A stretch of 64,000 bases of DNA from JAIBJN01 sp963842305 (GTDB lineage: Bacteria; Actinomycetota; Thermoleophilia; Gaiellales; Gaiellaceae). A program made the translations under genes and the position numbers. Under the pieces are notes generated by a model, which saw nothing but the letters and a program-made list of their open reading frames with translations, did no database searches and was not told where the DNA came from. Positions 18,552 through 27,238 of the stretch are shown piece after piece. Every line of letters begins with the position of its first letter. Positions within the stretch are counted from its first letter, which is position 1. The stretch spans positions 310,001 through 374,000 of the forward strand of contig CAWJFW010000003.1 of NCBI GenBank assembly GCA_963842305.1. Reading direction: 5' to 3'.

Positions 18552-19952
18552 TTAGCCGCCGAAGCCCGGCCCGGCACCGACGATGACCGGACCCGCCTCA
18601 CCCTCACCGAACAGCGCCGGGACGACCAGGTACGACGAGAGCGTGTCGTCACCGAGCGCGGAGAACGACGAGATGTCGTCGGCCTGCAGGAGGACGGCTC
18701 CGACCTTGGGGGCGGGCCCCGGCGCCGGCGACCACGAGCCGAAGGTGAGGTCGTCGAGACGCAGCCATGCAAGCAGGTACGGGTAGGGGTCGATCGCACC
18801 GTCGTAGCCCATCCAGAGAAGTTCGCGCGGATGGACCTCGAAGTGAAGGTGCGGCGGCGTTCCTGCAGCGTCGCCGGTCGTGCCGACGAAGCCGATGACG
18901 TCTCCGGCCTTGACCGCGGCGCCTTCCCTGGCCAGCGGCGAATACGCCGAGAGGTGCGCGTAGTAGAACTCGTTGCCCGCAGCGTCGCGAACCCAGAGGC
19001 GGTTGCCCCCGACGTCGTTCCAGCCGACGTTGAAGAGCGTTCCGTCCGCGACGGCGAGCACCGGCGCCCCGAGCGGCGCGAAGATGTCGACACCGTGGTG
19101 CCAGGTGGTCGTTCGCGCCGCACCGAAGCTGTCGGACGTCGACGCCGGGCCGTAGATGGGGAAGACATAGCCCGCTGCCGTGAGCTTTGGCTCGACATCG
19201 GGCGGAGGCGGTCGCACCGTGGGCGGCGCCTGCGGCGTCGAGGACGGCACCGGCTCCTTCGCGGGACCGCCGTCCGAAGGTTGCGGCGGCGGCGGCGGCT
19301 TCGGGTGAGGCGCACTCGCCGCGGCCTCCGCGTACCCGACCATGATCTCGGTGCCCTTCGGGAGACCGCCGTGGTCAGTCGTCAGGACGACGTGGAGCCC
19401 GGTGACGAAACCACGGAACCCGAAGCGGGGGCTCCGGCTACGGACGACCGCGGTCTCCAGCGTCACCGCATAGCCCCAGTTCCCGAGCCGTACGCGAACG
19501 TTTTGTCCGGTCTGTACCGACTCGTCCAGGACGACGAGGTTCGAGAGCGACGAGGCCGAAAGGTCGCCGTTCGCTCCGCTACCCGAAGCCTGGGCGCTGC
19601 CCTTGACGAAGACGCCGTCGACCGTGACCTCGCCCCCGAAGAGCGAGATCGACCTGACGGACGAGCTGGCGGCCGCAGACGACCCCGCGGCACCCGCGGG
19701 CGAGCGAGCGGCGATCGAGCTCCAGCCCGAGACGACGGCTCCGTCGGCATAGCTCCACCCGTTGAGGACCGCGCTCTTTCGAGGAGGAGCGGCGACGGAG
19801 GCCGACGAGGCGACCGTGCCGTCGGGAAGGATCACGCGGACGCCGAACGCAAGCGCGGACGAGCTCGGGACGCTCTGCGCGGCTGCCGTCGAGCCGAGCG
19901 CGAGCACGGCCAGGGCGACAATGGCCGCTTGGACGAAGCGGTGCCTCACCAT
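18552..19952 (-). CDS. Secreted M23 (LytM-type) metallopeptidase
   Basis: A 466-residue exported protein with signal peptide HRFVQAAIVALAVLALG and cleavage near AAAQ. A Ser/Ala-rich beta region follows, then a proline-rich linker (PKPPPPPQP, about residue 230). The LytM domain (about 270-380) has the zinc motifs HHGVD and HLHFEV and belongs to the family of peptidoglycan endopeptidases. Residues after 400 form a short tail unlike the standard domain. The true start is the ATG before the signal peptide. An upstream in-frame extension of 81 codons has no coding character. A GATAAT hexamer 6 nt upstream suggests a leaderless mRNA. Confidence 0.9.
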   Translation of the reverse strand: MVRHRFVQAAIVALAVLALGSTAAAQSVPSSSALAFGVRVILPDGTVASSASVAAPPRKSAVLNGWSYADGAVVSGWSSIAARSPAGAAGSSAAASSSVRSISLFGGEVTVDGVFVKGSAQASGSGANGDLSASSLSNLVVLDESVQTGQNVRVRLGNWGYAVTLETAVVRSRSPRFGFRGFVTGLHVVLTTDHGGLPKGTEIMVGYAEAAASAPHPKPPPPPQPSDGGPAKEPVPSSTPQAPPTVRPPPPDVEPKLTAAGYVFPIYGPASTSDSFGAARTTTWHHGVDIFAPLGAPVLAVADGTLFNVGWNDVGGNRLWVRDAAGNEFYYAHLSAYSPLAREGAAVKAGDVIGFVGTTGDAAGTPPHLHFEVHPRELLWMGYDGAIDPYPYLLAWLRLDDLTFGSWSPAPGPAPKVGAVLLQADDISSFSALGDDTLSSYLVVPALFGEGEAGPVIVGAGPGFGG

Positions 19953-19989
19953 CAGGAGATTATCGGCCTCGAATGCCGGCCGACGAGGG

Positions 19990-20364
19990 TCAGCTGTCCC
20001 GGGTTGACCAGAGGAGCTGCACGGCGACGAAGAGGAGGAAGAGCGCGAACAGCCCACGCAGGAGCTCGTCGCCCAGCGACGTCGCCAACACTGCGCCGCC
20101 GAGGACCCCGACGACGGACGCGACGCCGACGGCGAGGGCCGCCTTCCAGCGGACGTTTCCGCCCTTGTGCTGCTGCCAGGCGCCGAAGAAGACAACGGGA
20201 ATCATCGCCGCGAGCGACGTCGCCTGCGAGTCGAGCTGATTCAGCCCGACCACGAGCGCGAGGGTCGGCACGAACAGGACGCCTCCGCCCACACCGAAGA
20301 GGCCCGAGAGCGTGCCGGCGCCGAAGCCGAGAGCGAGCGCGAGGACGACGGTCGTGACGCTCAT
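19990..20364 (-). CDS. Half-length TauE/SafE membrane transporter subunit (downstream half)
   Basis: A 124-residue protein with four hydrophobic helices. The N-terminal GFGAGTLSGLFGVGGGVLFVP is the glycine-rich signature of the TauE/SafE (DUF81) family. Standard members are about 250 residues with this repeat twice. Here only one repeat is encoded, and a second gene encoding another single repeat lies immediately upstream with an ATGA overlap. The two proteins probably assemble as a heterodimer moving sulfite, sulfonates or other organic anions. A frame break in one ancestral gene is unlikely, because each frame has its own proper N- and C-terminus. Confidence 0.85.
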   Translation of the reverse strand: MSVTTVVLALALGFGAGTLSGLFGVGGGVLFVPTLALVVGLNQLDSQATSLAAMIPVVFFGAWQQHKGGNVRWKAALAVGVASVVGVLGGAVLATSLGDELLRGLFALFLLFVAVQLLWSTRDS

Positions 20365-20726
20365 TCGAGGAAGAGGATCACGGCGATGCCGACGATGAAC
20401 AGGGCGAAGAGACGCGTGAGAGCCGTCGAGGAGATGCGCTTCTGCAGGCGCACGCCCGCGATCGAGCCGAACAGGGCAGGAAGACCCACGAGCGCTGCCG
20501 AGTTCCAGTGGACGTGGTCGAAGAGGGAGAATGAGAATGCCCCTGCGATCGCGGTCAGGCCGATCGCTGCGAGCGACGTGCCGGTGGCCGTCTTCGGATC
20601 GAAGCCGAGCAGAAGCACGAGGGCCGGCACCACGATGACTCCCCCGCCGACGCCGAAGAGGGCGCTCAGAAAGCCGGCCGCGACGCCGACGCCCGCGAGC
20701 AACAGGAGCGTTCGCGTGGCCGGCAC
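20361..20726 (-). CDS. Half-length TauE/SafE membrane transporter subunit (upstream half)
   Basis: A 121-residue partner of the downstream half-transporter, with four hydrophobic helices and the signature GFLSALFGVGGGVIVVP. It ends IVGIAVILFLE and overlaps the second subunit by ATGA. It starts at GTG, 6 nt after a TAGGAT hexamer, so the mRNA should begin at the start codon. The gene diverges from otsB across a 21-nt gap whose two -10 elements interleave. Confidence 0.85.
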   Translation of the reverse strand: MPATRTLLLLAGVGVAAGFLSALFGVGGGVIVVPALVLLLGFDPKTATGTSLAAIGLTAIAGAFSFSLFDHVHWNSAALVGLPALFGSIAGVRLQKRISSTALTRLFALFIVGIAVILFLE

Positions 20727-20731
20727 GACCG

Positions 20732-20738
20732 TATCCTA
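20732..20738. promoter_or_regulatory. Interleaved divergent -10 elements (otsB / TauE pair)
   Basis: TATCCT on the plus strand (10 nt before the otsB ATG) and TAGGAT on the minus strand (6 nt before the transporter GTG) occupy almost the same bases around a central CTAG. The 21-nt gap leaves no room for separate promoters with leaders. Confidence 0.45.
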
Positions 20739-20747
20739 GGCGGGCCG

Positions 20748-21467
20748 ATGGAGGCCGCGGAGCTCCTTGCCCCTCTCGCCGACGCCCCCGAGCGGAGCGC
20801 GCTCATCCTCGACGTGGACGGCACGCTCGCCCCGATAGCACCACGGCCCGAGCTCGCCTCGGTGCCCGAAGCTACGCGTGCCGAGCTGGCGCGCCTCGTC
20901 GGCCGTTACGTCCTCGTGGCCTGCGTCAGCGGCCGCGCGGGAGAGGACGCACGCCGGCTCGTCGGCGTCGAGGGGATCCACATCGTCGGCAATCACGGCC
21001 TCGAGCTCGACCCGCGCGCGCACGACCTCGCGGCGGAGATTGCCAGGTTCCGCGAGCTCGTCGCCCTTCCGGTCGAGGACAAGACACTCTCCCTGACCTA
21101 CCACTACCGCGAGGCGCAGGACGAGGCCGCCGCGCGCGCGGAGCTCGAGCGGGTGGCCGAGCAGGCGAGAGCCGAGGGCCTCGACGCCCGCTGGGGCCGC
21201 AAGGTCCTGGAAATCCGCCCTCCGGTCGCGGCGGACAAGGGGACTGCGGTCCGGACGCTCCTCGACCGGACCGACGCCCGCCTGGGCCTGTACGCGGGTG
21301 ATGACACGACCGACCTGGACGGGTTCGCAGGCCTCAGAGAGGCTGGCCTCGACAAGGCCGTCTGCGTCGCAGTCGCCTCGAGCGAGGCTCCAGCCGAGCT
21401 CGTGGGCGCCGCCGACCTCGTGGTCGCGAACCCGGCTCGCCTCGTCACGCTCCTACGTCTCCTGTAG
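20748..21467 (+). CDS. otsB: Trehalose-6-phosphate phosphatase
   Basis: A 239-residue HAD phosphatase that releases trehalose from trehalose-6-phosphate. Motif I is ILDVDGTLAPIAP with the nucleophile and acid-base Asp pair. VACVSGR, VGNHGLE and the cap-domain segment KTLSLTYHYREA are family features. The C-terminal GDDTTDLDGF binds Mg2+. Length agrees with stand-alone OtsB. No otsA is visible in the window. The 3' end overlaps the opposing decarboxylase gene by 15 bp. The start is supported by a TATCCT -10 element. Confidence 0.93.
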   Translation: MEAAELLAPLADAPERSALILDVDGTLAPIAPRPELASVPEATRAELARLVGRYVLVACVSGRAGEDARRLVGVEGIHIVGNHGLELDPRAHDLAAEIARFRELVALPVEDKTLSLTYHYREAQDEAAARAELERVAEQARAEGLDARWGRKVLEIRPPVAADKGTAVRTLLDRTDARLGLYAGDDTTDLDGFAGLREAGLDKAVCVAVASSEAPAELVGAADLVVANPARLVTLLRLL

Positions 21468-22760
21468 GAGCTCCCAGGCGCGGCGAACGTCGTCCTCGGT
21501 CGTCCTGTGGTTGCCGACCGCAAGGCGGAGGACGTAACGGCCGTCGAGAACCGTGTGCGAGAGGTATGCCTCGCCGGTTGCGTTTACATGCTCGAGTACC
21601 GTCGCGTTTTCCTCGTCGGAGCCGTCTCGGCGGAAGCAGACGACCGAGAACGGCACCGGCGCGACGACCTCCCAGCCGGGAGCTTGCTCGACCCAGCTCG
21701 CGAAGAGCCGGGCGAGGCGAGCGTGCTCGCGGATGAGCGCCTGGAGGCCCTCCCGTCCGTGGCAGCGGATGACCGCCCAGAGCTTCAGCGATCGGAAGCG
21801 CCGGCCGAGCGCCGGCCCGTAGTCCATGAGATTGGTGACGTCCTCGTCGCTCGTCCGGAGGTACTCGGGAAGGATGCTGAAGGCGTCGCGCAGCACATCC
21901 GGGCGCCGTGTGTAGAAGACCGAGCAGTCGATCGGCGTGAACAGCCACTTGTGCGGGTTGATCACCAGCGAGTCCGCCGACTCGACGCCGGCGAAGGCCC
22001 AGCGGTTCTCCTCGCAGACCATGGCCGACCCCGCGTAGGCGGCGTCGACGTGGAGCCAGGAGCCGGCCAGCTCGCAGAGCGGGGCAATCTCGGCGACCGG
22101 GTCCACCGACGTGCTCGACGTCGTTCCGACCGTTGCCACGACCGCCGCGACATCGTGACCGTTCAGCGACTCGGAGAGGACGTCCGGGCGCAGCCGAAAC
22201 TCGGTGTCGGCAGGGATCTTGACGAGCGGCAGCTCGAGCAGGCGGGCGGCCTTGTCGACAGAGGAGTGGGCGTGCTCCGAGCAGACGACGGCTCCTCCCG
22301 GCCGGAGATGGCGCGCTGCTGTGAGCGCCGCCAGCGTCGAGGTCGAGGCCGTGTCCTCGATGTGCCCGTGCAGCCCCTCGGGGAGGCCGGCGAGCTGGCG
22401 CAGCCAGTCCACCGCCACCTCCTCGAGCTCGGTGGCGGCCGGCGACGTGCGCCAGAGCATCGCGTTCACGTTCAGCGCCGCGGTCAGGAACTCGGCCAGG
22501 ATCCCCGGCTCGCTGCCGGATATGGCGAAGTACGCGAAGAACCGCGGGGAATTCCAGTGCGTGATCCCGGGCAGCAGGATCTCGTCCAGGTCGCGGAGGA
22601 CGGCCGAGAACGGCTCGGCACGATCCGGAGGCGACGCCGGCAACGCCGCCTTGATCTGCCCCGGTTCGACCTGCGAGAGCACCGGCAGGTCGCGGACCCC
22701 CTCCAGGTAGCCGGAGATCCACTCGGAGGCGGCCACGGCGTCGTCGCGGAAGCTATTCAT
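21453..22760 (-). CDS. PLP-dependent (aromatic-L-amino-acid type) decarboxylase
   Basis: A 435-residue group II pyridoxal-phosphate decarboxylase. The N-terminal three-helix segment and THWNSPRFFAYF resemble aromatic-amino-acid decarboxylases. ATVGTTSSTSVDPV and HVDAAYAGSA line the cofactor pocket, and the Schiff-base Lys is Lys271 in NPHKWLF. The substrate could be tyrosine, tryptophan, DOPA or phenylalanine. Sequence alone does not decide. The ATG overlaps the polX stop (ATGA), so the two are translationally coupled. An apparent 839-residue fusion with polX is an artefact of a frame break inside polX. Confidence 0.9.
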   Translation of the reverse strand: MNSFRDDAVAASEWISGYLEGVRDLPVLSQVEPGQIKAALPASPPDRAEPFSAVLRDLDEILLPGITHWNSPRFFAYFAISGSEPGILAEFLTAALNVNAMLWRTSPAATELEEVAVDWLRQLAGLPEGLHGHIEDTASTSTLAALTAARHLRPGGAVVCSEHAHSSVDKAARLLELPLVKIPADTEFRLRPDVLSESLNGHDVAAVVATVGTTSSTSVDPVAEIAPLCELAGSWLHVDAAYAGSAMVCEENRWAFAGVESADSLVINPHKWLFTPIDCSVFYTRRPDVLRDAFSILPEYLRTSDEDVTNLMDYGPALGRRFRSLKLWAVIRCHGREGLQALIREHARLARLFASWVEQAPGWEVVAPVPFSVVCFRRDGSDEENATVLEHVNATGEAYLSHTVLDGRYVLRLAVGNHRTTEDDVRRAWELLQET

Positions 22761-24481
22761 CGCTTCTGAAGCTTCTTCACCTCGGCCCAGGTGCGGGTGT
22801 TGACGACCTGCTCCGGCGTCACCCAGCCGCGGCGGGCCTGGGCGACGCCGAGCTCCAGGTTGTCGAGCTCGTGGAGGCGATGGGCATCGGTCGAGATGAC
22901 GATGCGCACTCCGGCCTCCGCGGCCGCGCGGGCGAGCGTGTCCGTGAGATCGAGGCGGTCCGGCTGGGAGTTGATCTCGAGGAACGTTCCCGTCGCCACC
23001 GCCGTCTCGCATACGCGCTCGAAGTCGAGCTCGTACGGCGGGCGGCGGTTGATCTTCCGGCCGGTCGGATGGCCGATGCAGTCGACGTGCGGGTTCTCCA
23101 TCGCGGCGACCAGCCGGTCGGTGAGGCGCTCGCGGGGCCCGTCGAAGCCGGAGTGGATCGAAGCCATCACCCAGTCGCGCTCGGCGAGCATCTCGTCGGC
23201 GAAGTCGAGCGCTGCCGTCCGCTCGGATGTCGACCTCGATGCCGGCAAGTACTTTGATACCGGAGACGCGGGCGTCCACCTCCGAAATCGCCGCAGTCTG
23301 CGACTCGAGCCGCCCGTCGCGCAGACGCCGGGCGTGATCGCAGATCGCGATGTAGCGACGGCCGCAGTCCTTGGCCGCCAGCACCATCTCCTCGAGGGTC
23401 GCACGACCGTCCGACCAGTCCGTGTGCATGTGGAGGTCGCCCTTCAGGTCGTCAAGCTCCACGAGGCGCGGCAGCTCGCCGTCGCGCGCCGCTTCGAGCT
23501 CGCCACGGTTCTCGCGGAGCTCCGGCGGAATCCAGGCGTAGCCGAGACGGGCGTAGACGGCGTCCTCGTCCGCGGCCTGGAAGGTCTTGTCGCTCTCGAC
23601 CTCGAGAACCCCGTACTCGCTGACGGAGAGGCCGCGCCGAACGGCCTCCTCCCGGAGGGCGACGTTGTGGTCCTTCGAGCCGGTGAAGTGCTGGAGCAGG
23701 TTGCCGTAGCTCTCCGGCGGAACGACGCGGAGGTCGAAGCGAAAGCCCTCGTGGGACACGACCGTCGCCTTCGTGCCGCCCCTGGCGACCACCTCCGCCA
23801 CCCATTCTCGCTCGGCGAAAAAGGTCGTCAGCGCCGGAGGATCGCTCGCCGTCGCGATGAGATCGAGATCCTTCGTCGTCTCGCAGCGGCGGCGGACGCT
23901 TCCGGCCTCCGAGACCCGCTCGGCGAGGCCGCTGGCTTCGATCTCTGCGACCGCGCGGCGAACCGCGGGCAACGCTTTGCCGAGAAGGGTGCGCCCGGTC
24001 GCCGCCGAAGCCTTGGCCGGCAGCCGTCGAGCGACTTCAGGATCTTCTCCTCGGTCTTCGCACCGAGGCCCGGCAGCGCGCGAAGGCGCTCCTGCTCCGC
24101 CGCCGCACGGAGGTCGTCCAGGGACTCGACTCCGAGTTCGGACCAGAGCTTCCGCGCCGTCTTGGGGCCGAGACCCGGAACGTGCATCACCTCGACGAGA
24201 CCCGGCGGCAGCTTCGCCCGCAGCTTGGCGAGCGCCTGCATGTCGTCGGTCTCGACGACCTCCACGATCTTGCCCTCGATCGTCGAGCCGATGCCGGAGA
24301 GCCGGGTGGCCTTCCCTTCAACCGCGAGCTGCGCCACCGGAACCGCGGAGTCCCGGATCCGAGCCGCCGCACGCCTGTAGGCGGCCAGTCGGAACGCGTC
24401 GGCGCCGTCGAGCTCCAGCATGTCGGCCAGAAGCTCGAAGCGCTCGGCGAGTTCGGTATTCGTCGGCAGCTTCGCGGCCAC
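22757..24481 (-). CDS. polX: DNA polymerase/3'-5' exonuclease PolX (two frame breaks)
   Basis: A bacterial family X polymerase with a C-terminal PHP exonuclease, readable over three frame segments. Segment 1 starts at GTG and has helix-hairpin-helix motifs (LSGIGSTIEGKI and VPGLGPKTARKL). After one missing base near 24015 the polymerase palm follows (EAGSVRRRCETTKDLDLI with the metal-binding Asp pair), then the PHP start DLHMHTDWSDG. After one extra base near 23217 the PHP domain resumes (LDFADEMLAERDWVMASIHSG, ending in STDAHR). The two shifts cancel, so total length is 575 codons, exactly family size. Such enzymes act in base-excision and gap repair. TATCAT 7 nt before the GTG supports the start. 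Confidence 0.88.
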
Positions 24482-24487
24482 GGCGGC

Positions 24488-24494
24488 GATGATA
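24488..24494. promoter_or_regulatory. Interleaved divergent -10 elements (polX / glycosyltransferase)
   Basis: TATCAT on the minus strand lies 7 nt before the polX GTG, and GATGAT on the plus strand lies 6 nt before the glycosyltransferase GTG. The two overlap inside an 18-nt intergenic gap. Confidence 0.4.
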
Positions 24495-24499
24495 CGCGC

Positions 24500-25224
24500 G
24501 TGCGGCTGGTCGTCTGTGTCCCCACCTATGACGAGCGCGAGAACCTCGACCCGATGGTCCGGGCACTCGGCGCCGTCCTCGACGGGCTCGAGCTCTCCGC
24601 CCGCGTGCTCGTGATCGACGACGCCTCGCCGGACGGAACCGGCCGGCTCGCCGACCGGCTCGCGGGCGAGGTCGACTTCCTCGACGTCCTCCACCGCGAG
24701 CGCAAGGAAGGTCTCGGCCCCGCATACGTCGCTGCCTTCGAGCGGGCGCTGGCCACCGATGCGAAGCTCGTAGCCACGATGGACTGCGACTTCTCACACG
24801 AACCGAGCGATCTGCCGAGGCTCGTCGAGGCAACGTCGCGTGCAGGATCGCGCTCGGTTCTCGGTACGTCACGGGCGGCGGGACGGAGAACTGGGGCGCT
24901 CTGCGACGGCTCGTCAGCCGCGCGGGCTCCACGTACGCCCGTGCCGTGCTCGGCATCTCCGTAAGGGATACGACCTCGGGGTTCAAAGTCTATCGGCGCG
25001 AGGTGCTCGAGGCGATCCACCCGGCGCGAATCGAGTCGCGCGGCTATGCCTTCCAGATCGAGACCGTCTACCGGGCGCTTCGAGCGGGGTTCGCGGTCGA
25101 GGAGGTTCCCATTCGCTTCACCGACCGCGCCGAGGGCGGTTCGAAGATGGGCCCGGGCATCGTCCTCGAGGCAATGGCAAGGGTCCCAGCCCTCCGGATC
25201 GCGGCCGCTCGGGGCCGACTGTGA
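24500..25224 (+). CDS. Polyprenol-phosphate mannosyltransferase-like GT2 (one frame break)
   Basis: A family 2 glycosyltransferase of about 242 residues. It begins VRLVVCVPTYDERENL, then VIDDASPDGTGRLAD and MDCDFSHEPSDLP, which carry the nucleotide- and metal-binding acids. One base is missing near 24835. The second frame continues ALGSRYVTGGGTENWG, RDTTSGFKVYRREVLEAI and YAFQIETVYRALRAG. This is the dolichol/polyprenol-phosphate mannose synthase pattern without C-terminal membrane helices. Such enzymes load mannose onto polyprenol phosphate at the inner membrane face for envelope glycans. The substrate is inferred from the family. Confidence 0.85.
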
Positions 25225-25231
25225 CGGTGGC

Positions 25232-25237
25232 TATAGT
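25232..25237 (+). promoter_or_regulatory. Putative -10 element of the thioredoxin gene
   Basis: TATAGT, five of six matches to TATAAT, is followed by exactly 6 nt and the GTG start. Initiation at the G of GTG would give a leaderless mRNA. It is the best single promoter match in the window. Confidence 0.5.
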
Positions 25238-25243
25238 GGCCGC

Positions 25244-25576
25244 GTGGCCGAGCTCAACCAGGTCGGAGACTCCGATTTCGAGCGTGAGGTCCTCCAGGCG
25301 GAGGGCCCCGTCGTCGTCGACTTCTGGGCGCCCTGGTGCGGCCCGTGCCGCGTCGTCGGGCCGATCCTGGCGGACATGGCCGACGAGCACAGCCGCGTTC
25401 GCTTCCTCAAGCTGAACGTCGACGAGAATCCAGCTACGCAGGTGCGCTTCGGCGTCCTCTCGATCCCGACCGTCATCCTCTTCGAGGGCGGCGAGGCACG
25501 CGAGACGATCGTCGGCGCCCGCTCCCGCAGCCACTACGAGGCTGCCTGGGAGAACTGGCTCAAGGCCGCGGCCTAG
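25244..25576 (+). CDS. trxA: Thioredoxin
   Basis: A 110-residue thioredoxin fold with the redox site FWAPWCGPC (Cys32 and Cys35), KLNVDENPATQVRFGV and the conserved cis-proline loop SIPTVILF. It acts as a general cytosolic disulfide reductase fed by thioredoxin reductase, whose gene is not in the window. GTG is chosen as start because it matches family length and the -10 element. The TAG stop lies in a CTAG shared with thiL. Confidence 0.95.
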   Translation: MAELNQVGDSDFEREVLQAEGPVVVDFWAPWCGPCRVVGPILADMADEHSRVRFLKLNVDENPATQVRFGVLSIPTVILFEGGEARETIVGARSRSHYEAAWENWLKAAA

Positions 25577-26440
25577 CTCCTCCGGAAGGAGTCCCAGCCC
25601 TCCAGGCCCGTCGGCTCGACGCCGGGCTCGCCCTCCTCGCAGTGGCCGACGACCGCGAAGCCGGACGCGTCCGCGTCCTCGGGCGCGAGAACGACCAGCA
25701 GCTCGTAGTCCTCACCCATCGTCCAGAACGGGAGCTCCGCCACTTCGTCGATCCCGGTTGCGCGCGGGATCCGATCCGGCTCGAGCACGATTCGGCAGCC
25801 TGACCGCTCGGCAATGCGGGCGGCGTCACCGGCGATCCCGTCGGAGAGGTCGACCATGGCATGGGCCGCTGCTGCGAGGCGGCGTCCTTCCTCGAGTCGA
25901 ACAGGGGGGCGGCGGTGACGGGCGACCAGCTCATCGAAGCCTGTGAGGCCCTCCCGCAGCACGTGAAGACCGGCTGCTGAGCCCCCGAGCGGCCCGGTGA
26001 CGACCAACACGTCGCCCGGACGGGCGCCGGCCCGGCCGGGGACGCGCTCGGCGCGACCCACGGCCGTCACCGTGACGACGACGGCCTCGCCGCGCGTGGT
26101 GTCGCCGCCCGCAATGGGCACGCCGGGCTCGTTCAGACCCTCGTACAGCTCGCCGACCGCGCTCAACGTCGACCCCGGGAGGTAGGGAGAGCGCGACGAG
26201 CAGCGCCTCCGGCTCGGCGCCCATCGCTGCGAGGTCGCTCAGGTTGATCGCGGCCGCCTTGTACCCGAGGTCCCGCCAGGACGTCCAGTCACGGCGGAAA
26301 TGGACGTTCTCGACGAGCGTGTCCTGAGTGACGACGACGCCGTCGGCCAGGACGGCGCCCTCCGCGTCGCGGCCGAGCACGAGCCCGCGTCGCTCGAGCT
26401 CAGCGAGGAGCCCGAACTCTCCGAGCTCCGAGAGCCTCAA
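25573..26440 (-). CDS. thiL: Thiamine-monophosphate kinase (one frame break)
   Basis: An AIR-synthase-fold kinase converting thiamine phosphate to the cofactor thiamine pyrophosphate. The first frame begins at TTG and reads LSELGEFGLLAELERRG, then VVTQDTLVENVHFRRDWTSW and INLSDLAAMGAEP, all metal/ATP-site features. Near 26178 an extra G in a run of four shifts frame. Removing it restores LPPGSTLSAVGELYEG, then VPIAGGDTTRG and VDLSDGIAGDAAR. Corrected length is about 288 residues, normal for the family. The 5' end lies inside thiD. Confidence 0.9.
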
Positions 26441-27212
26441 GGTGAAAGACGTCGACCGGGCCGGACCCGGCGCCGAGTTCGGCGAGCCCGTGCAGGACGG
26501 CTGCGGAGGCGACCTCGGCGGCCCTGCGCGCCGCCTCCTCCAGGGTCTCCCCTCGAGCGAGGAACGCCGTCAGGCTCGCCGAGTGCGTACACCCCGCTCC
26601 GTGGGTCGCCTCCTCCCCGAGTCGCTCGACGGCGATGGGGACGTGCTGCCGGCCGTCGAAGAGCCAGTCGACGGCCTCCGTGCCATGACCTCCCGTGACG
26701 ATCACCGCTGGAGCACCGAGTTCGTGCAGCGACTCGGCGAGCGAGCGGCGGTCGGCGACGTCCGAGTAAGGGAGCCCGAGCAGAGAGCAGGCCTCGTGGA
26801 GATTCGGCGTCACCACCGTCGCGAGCGGAAAGAGCTCCTGGACGAGCACGGAGACCGCGTCGTCCTCGAGCAGCGTCGCGCCGGACGCGGCGACCATCAC
26901 CGGATCGACGACGAGCGGAACTTCCCGTCCGCGCAGGAAGTCGGCGACCGCCTCGATGATGCGGGCGCTGAAGAGCATCCCCGTCTTGGCCGCGTCGACT
27001 CCGATGTCGTCGAAGACGGCCTCCAGCTGGGCCCTGATGAACGCCGGCGGCGCTTCGTGGACGGCCTCGACCGAGGTCGTGTTCTGCGCCGTGAGAGCCA
27101 CGACAGCACTCATGCCGTGGCAACCGAGCGCGGCGAACGCCTTCAGGTCCGCCTGGATCCCCGCACCTCCGCCGGAGTCCGAGGTCGCGATCGTAAGACA
27201 CCGGGATACCAC
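26400..27212 (-). CDS. thiD: Hydroxymethylpyrimidine/phosphomethylpyrimidine kinase
   Basis: A 270-residue ribokinase-fold enzyme that phosphorylates HMP and HMP-phosphate for thiamine synthesis. SDSGGGAGIQADLKAF at the N-terminus is the substrate-binding signature. DPVMVAASGATLL and the C-terminal GAGCTHSASLTAFLA carry the anion hole and catalytic region. The usual GTGCTxSA reads GAGCTHSA here, and its Asp-equivalent position should be checked. It precedes and overlaps thiL by about 40 bp, giving the last kinase steps of the pathway together. It diverges from the helicase gene across 26 nt. Confidence 0.92.
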   Translation of the reverse strand: MVSRCLTIATSDSGGGAGIQADLKAFAALGCHGMSAVVALTAQNTTSVEAVHEAPPAFIRAQLEAVFDDIGVDAAKTGMLFSARIIEAVADFLRGREVPLVVDPVMVAASGATLLEDDAVSVLVQELFPLATVVTPNLHEACSLLGLPYSDVADRRSLAESLHELGAPAVIVTGGHGTEAVDWLFDGRQHVPIAVERLGEEATHGAGCTHSASLTAFLARGETLEEAARRAAEVASAAVLHGLAELGAGSGPVDVFHLEALGARRVRAPR

Positions 27213-27221
27213 GGACGACGA

Positions 27222-27231
27222 AAGCTAGCAT
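27222..27231. promoter_or_regulatory. Interleaved divergent -10 elements (thiD / helicase)
   Basis: TAGCTT on the minus strand (9 nt before the thiD GTG) and TAGCAT on the plus strand (7 nt before the helicase ATG) overlap around a central CTAG, the same design as at 20732-20738. Confidence 0.45.
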
Positions 27232-27238
27232 CGGCTCG

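Noticed and set aside
21453..23972. An 839-codon frame joining PolX to the PLP decarboxylase
   Set aside because: It arises from the frame break near 23217. In the correct frame polX stops in an ATGA overlap with the decarboxylase ATG.
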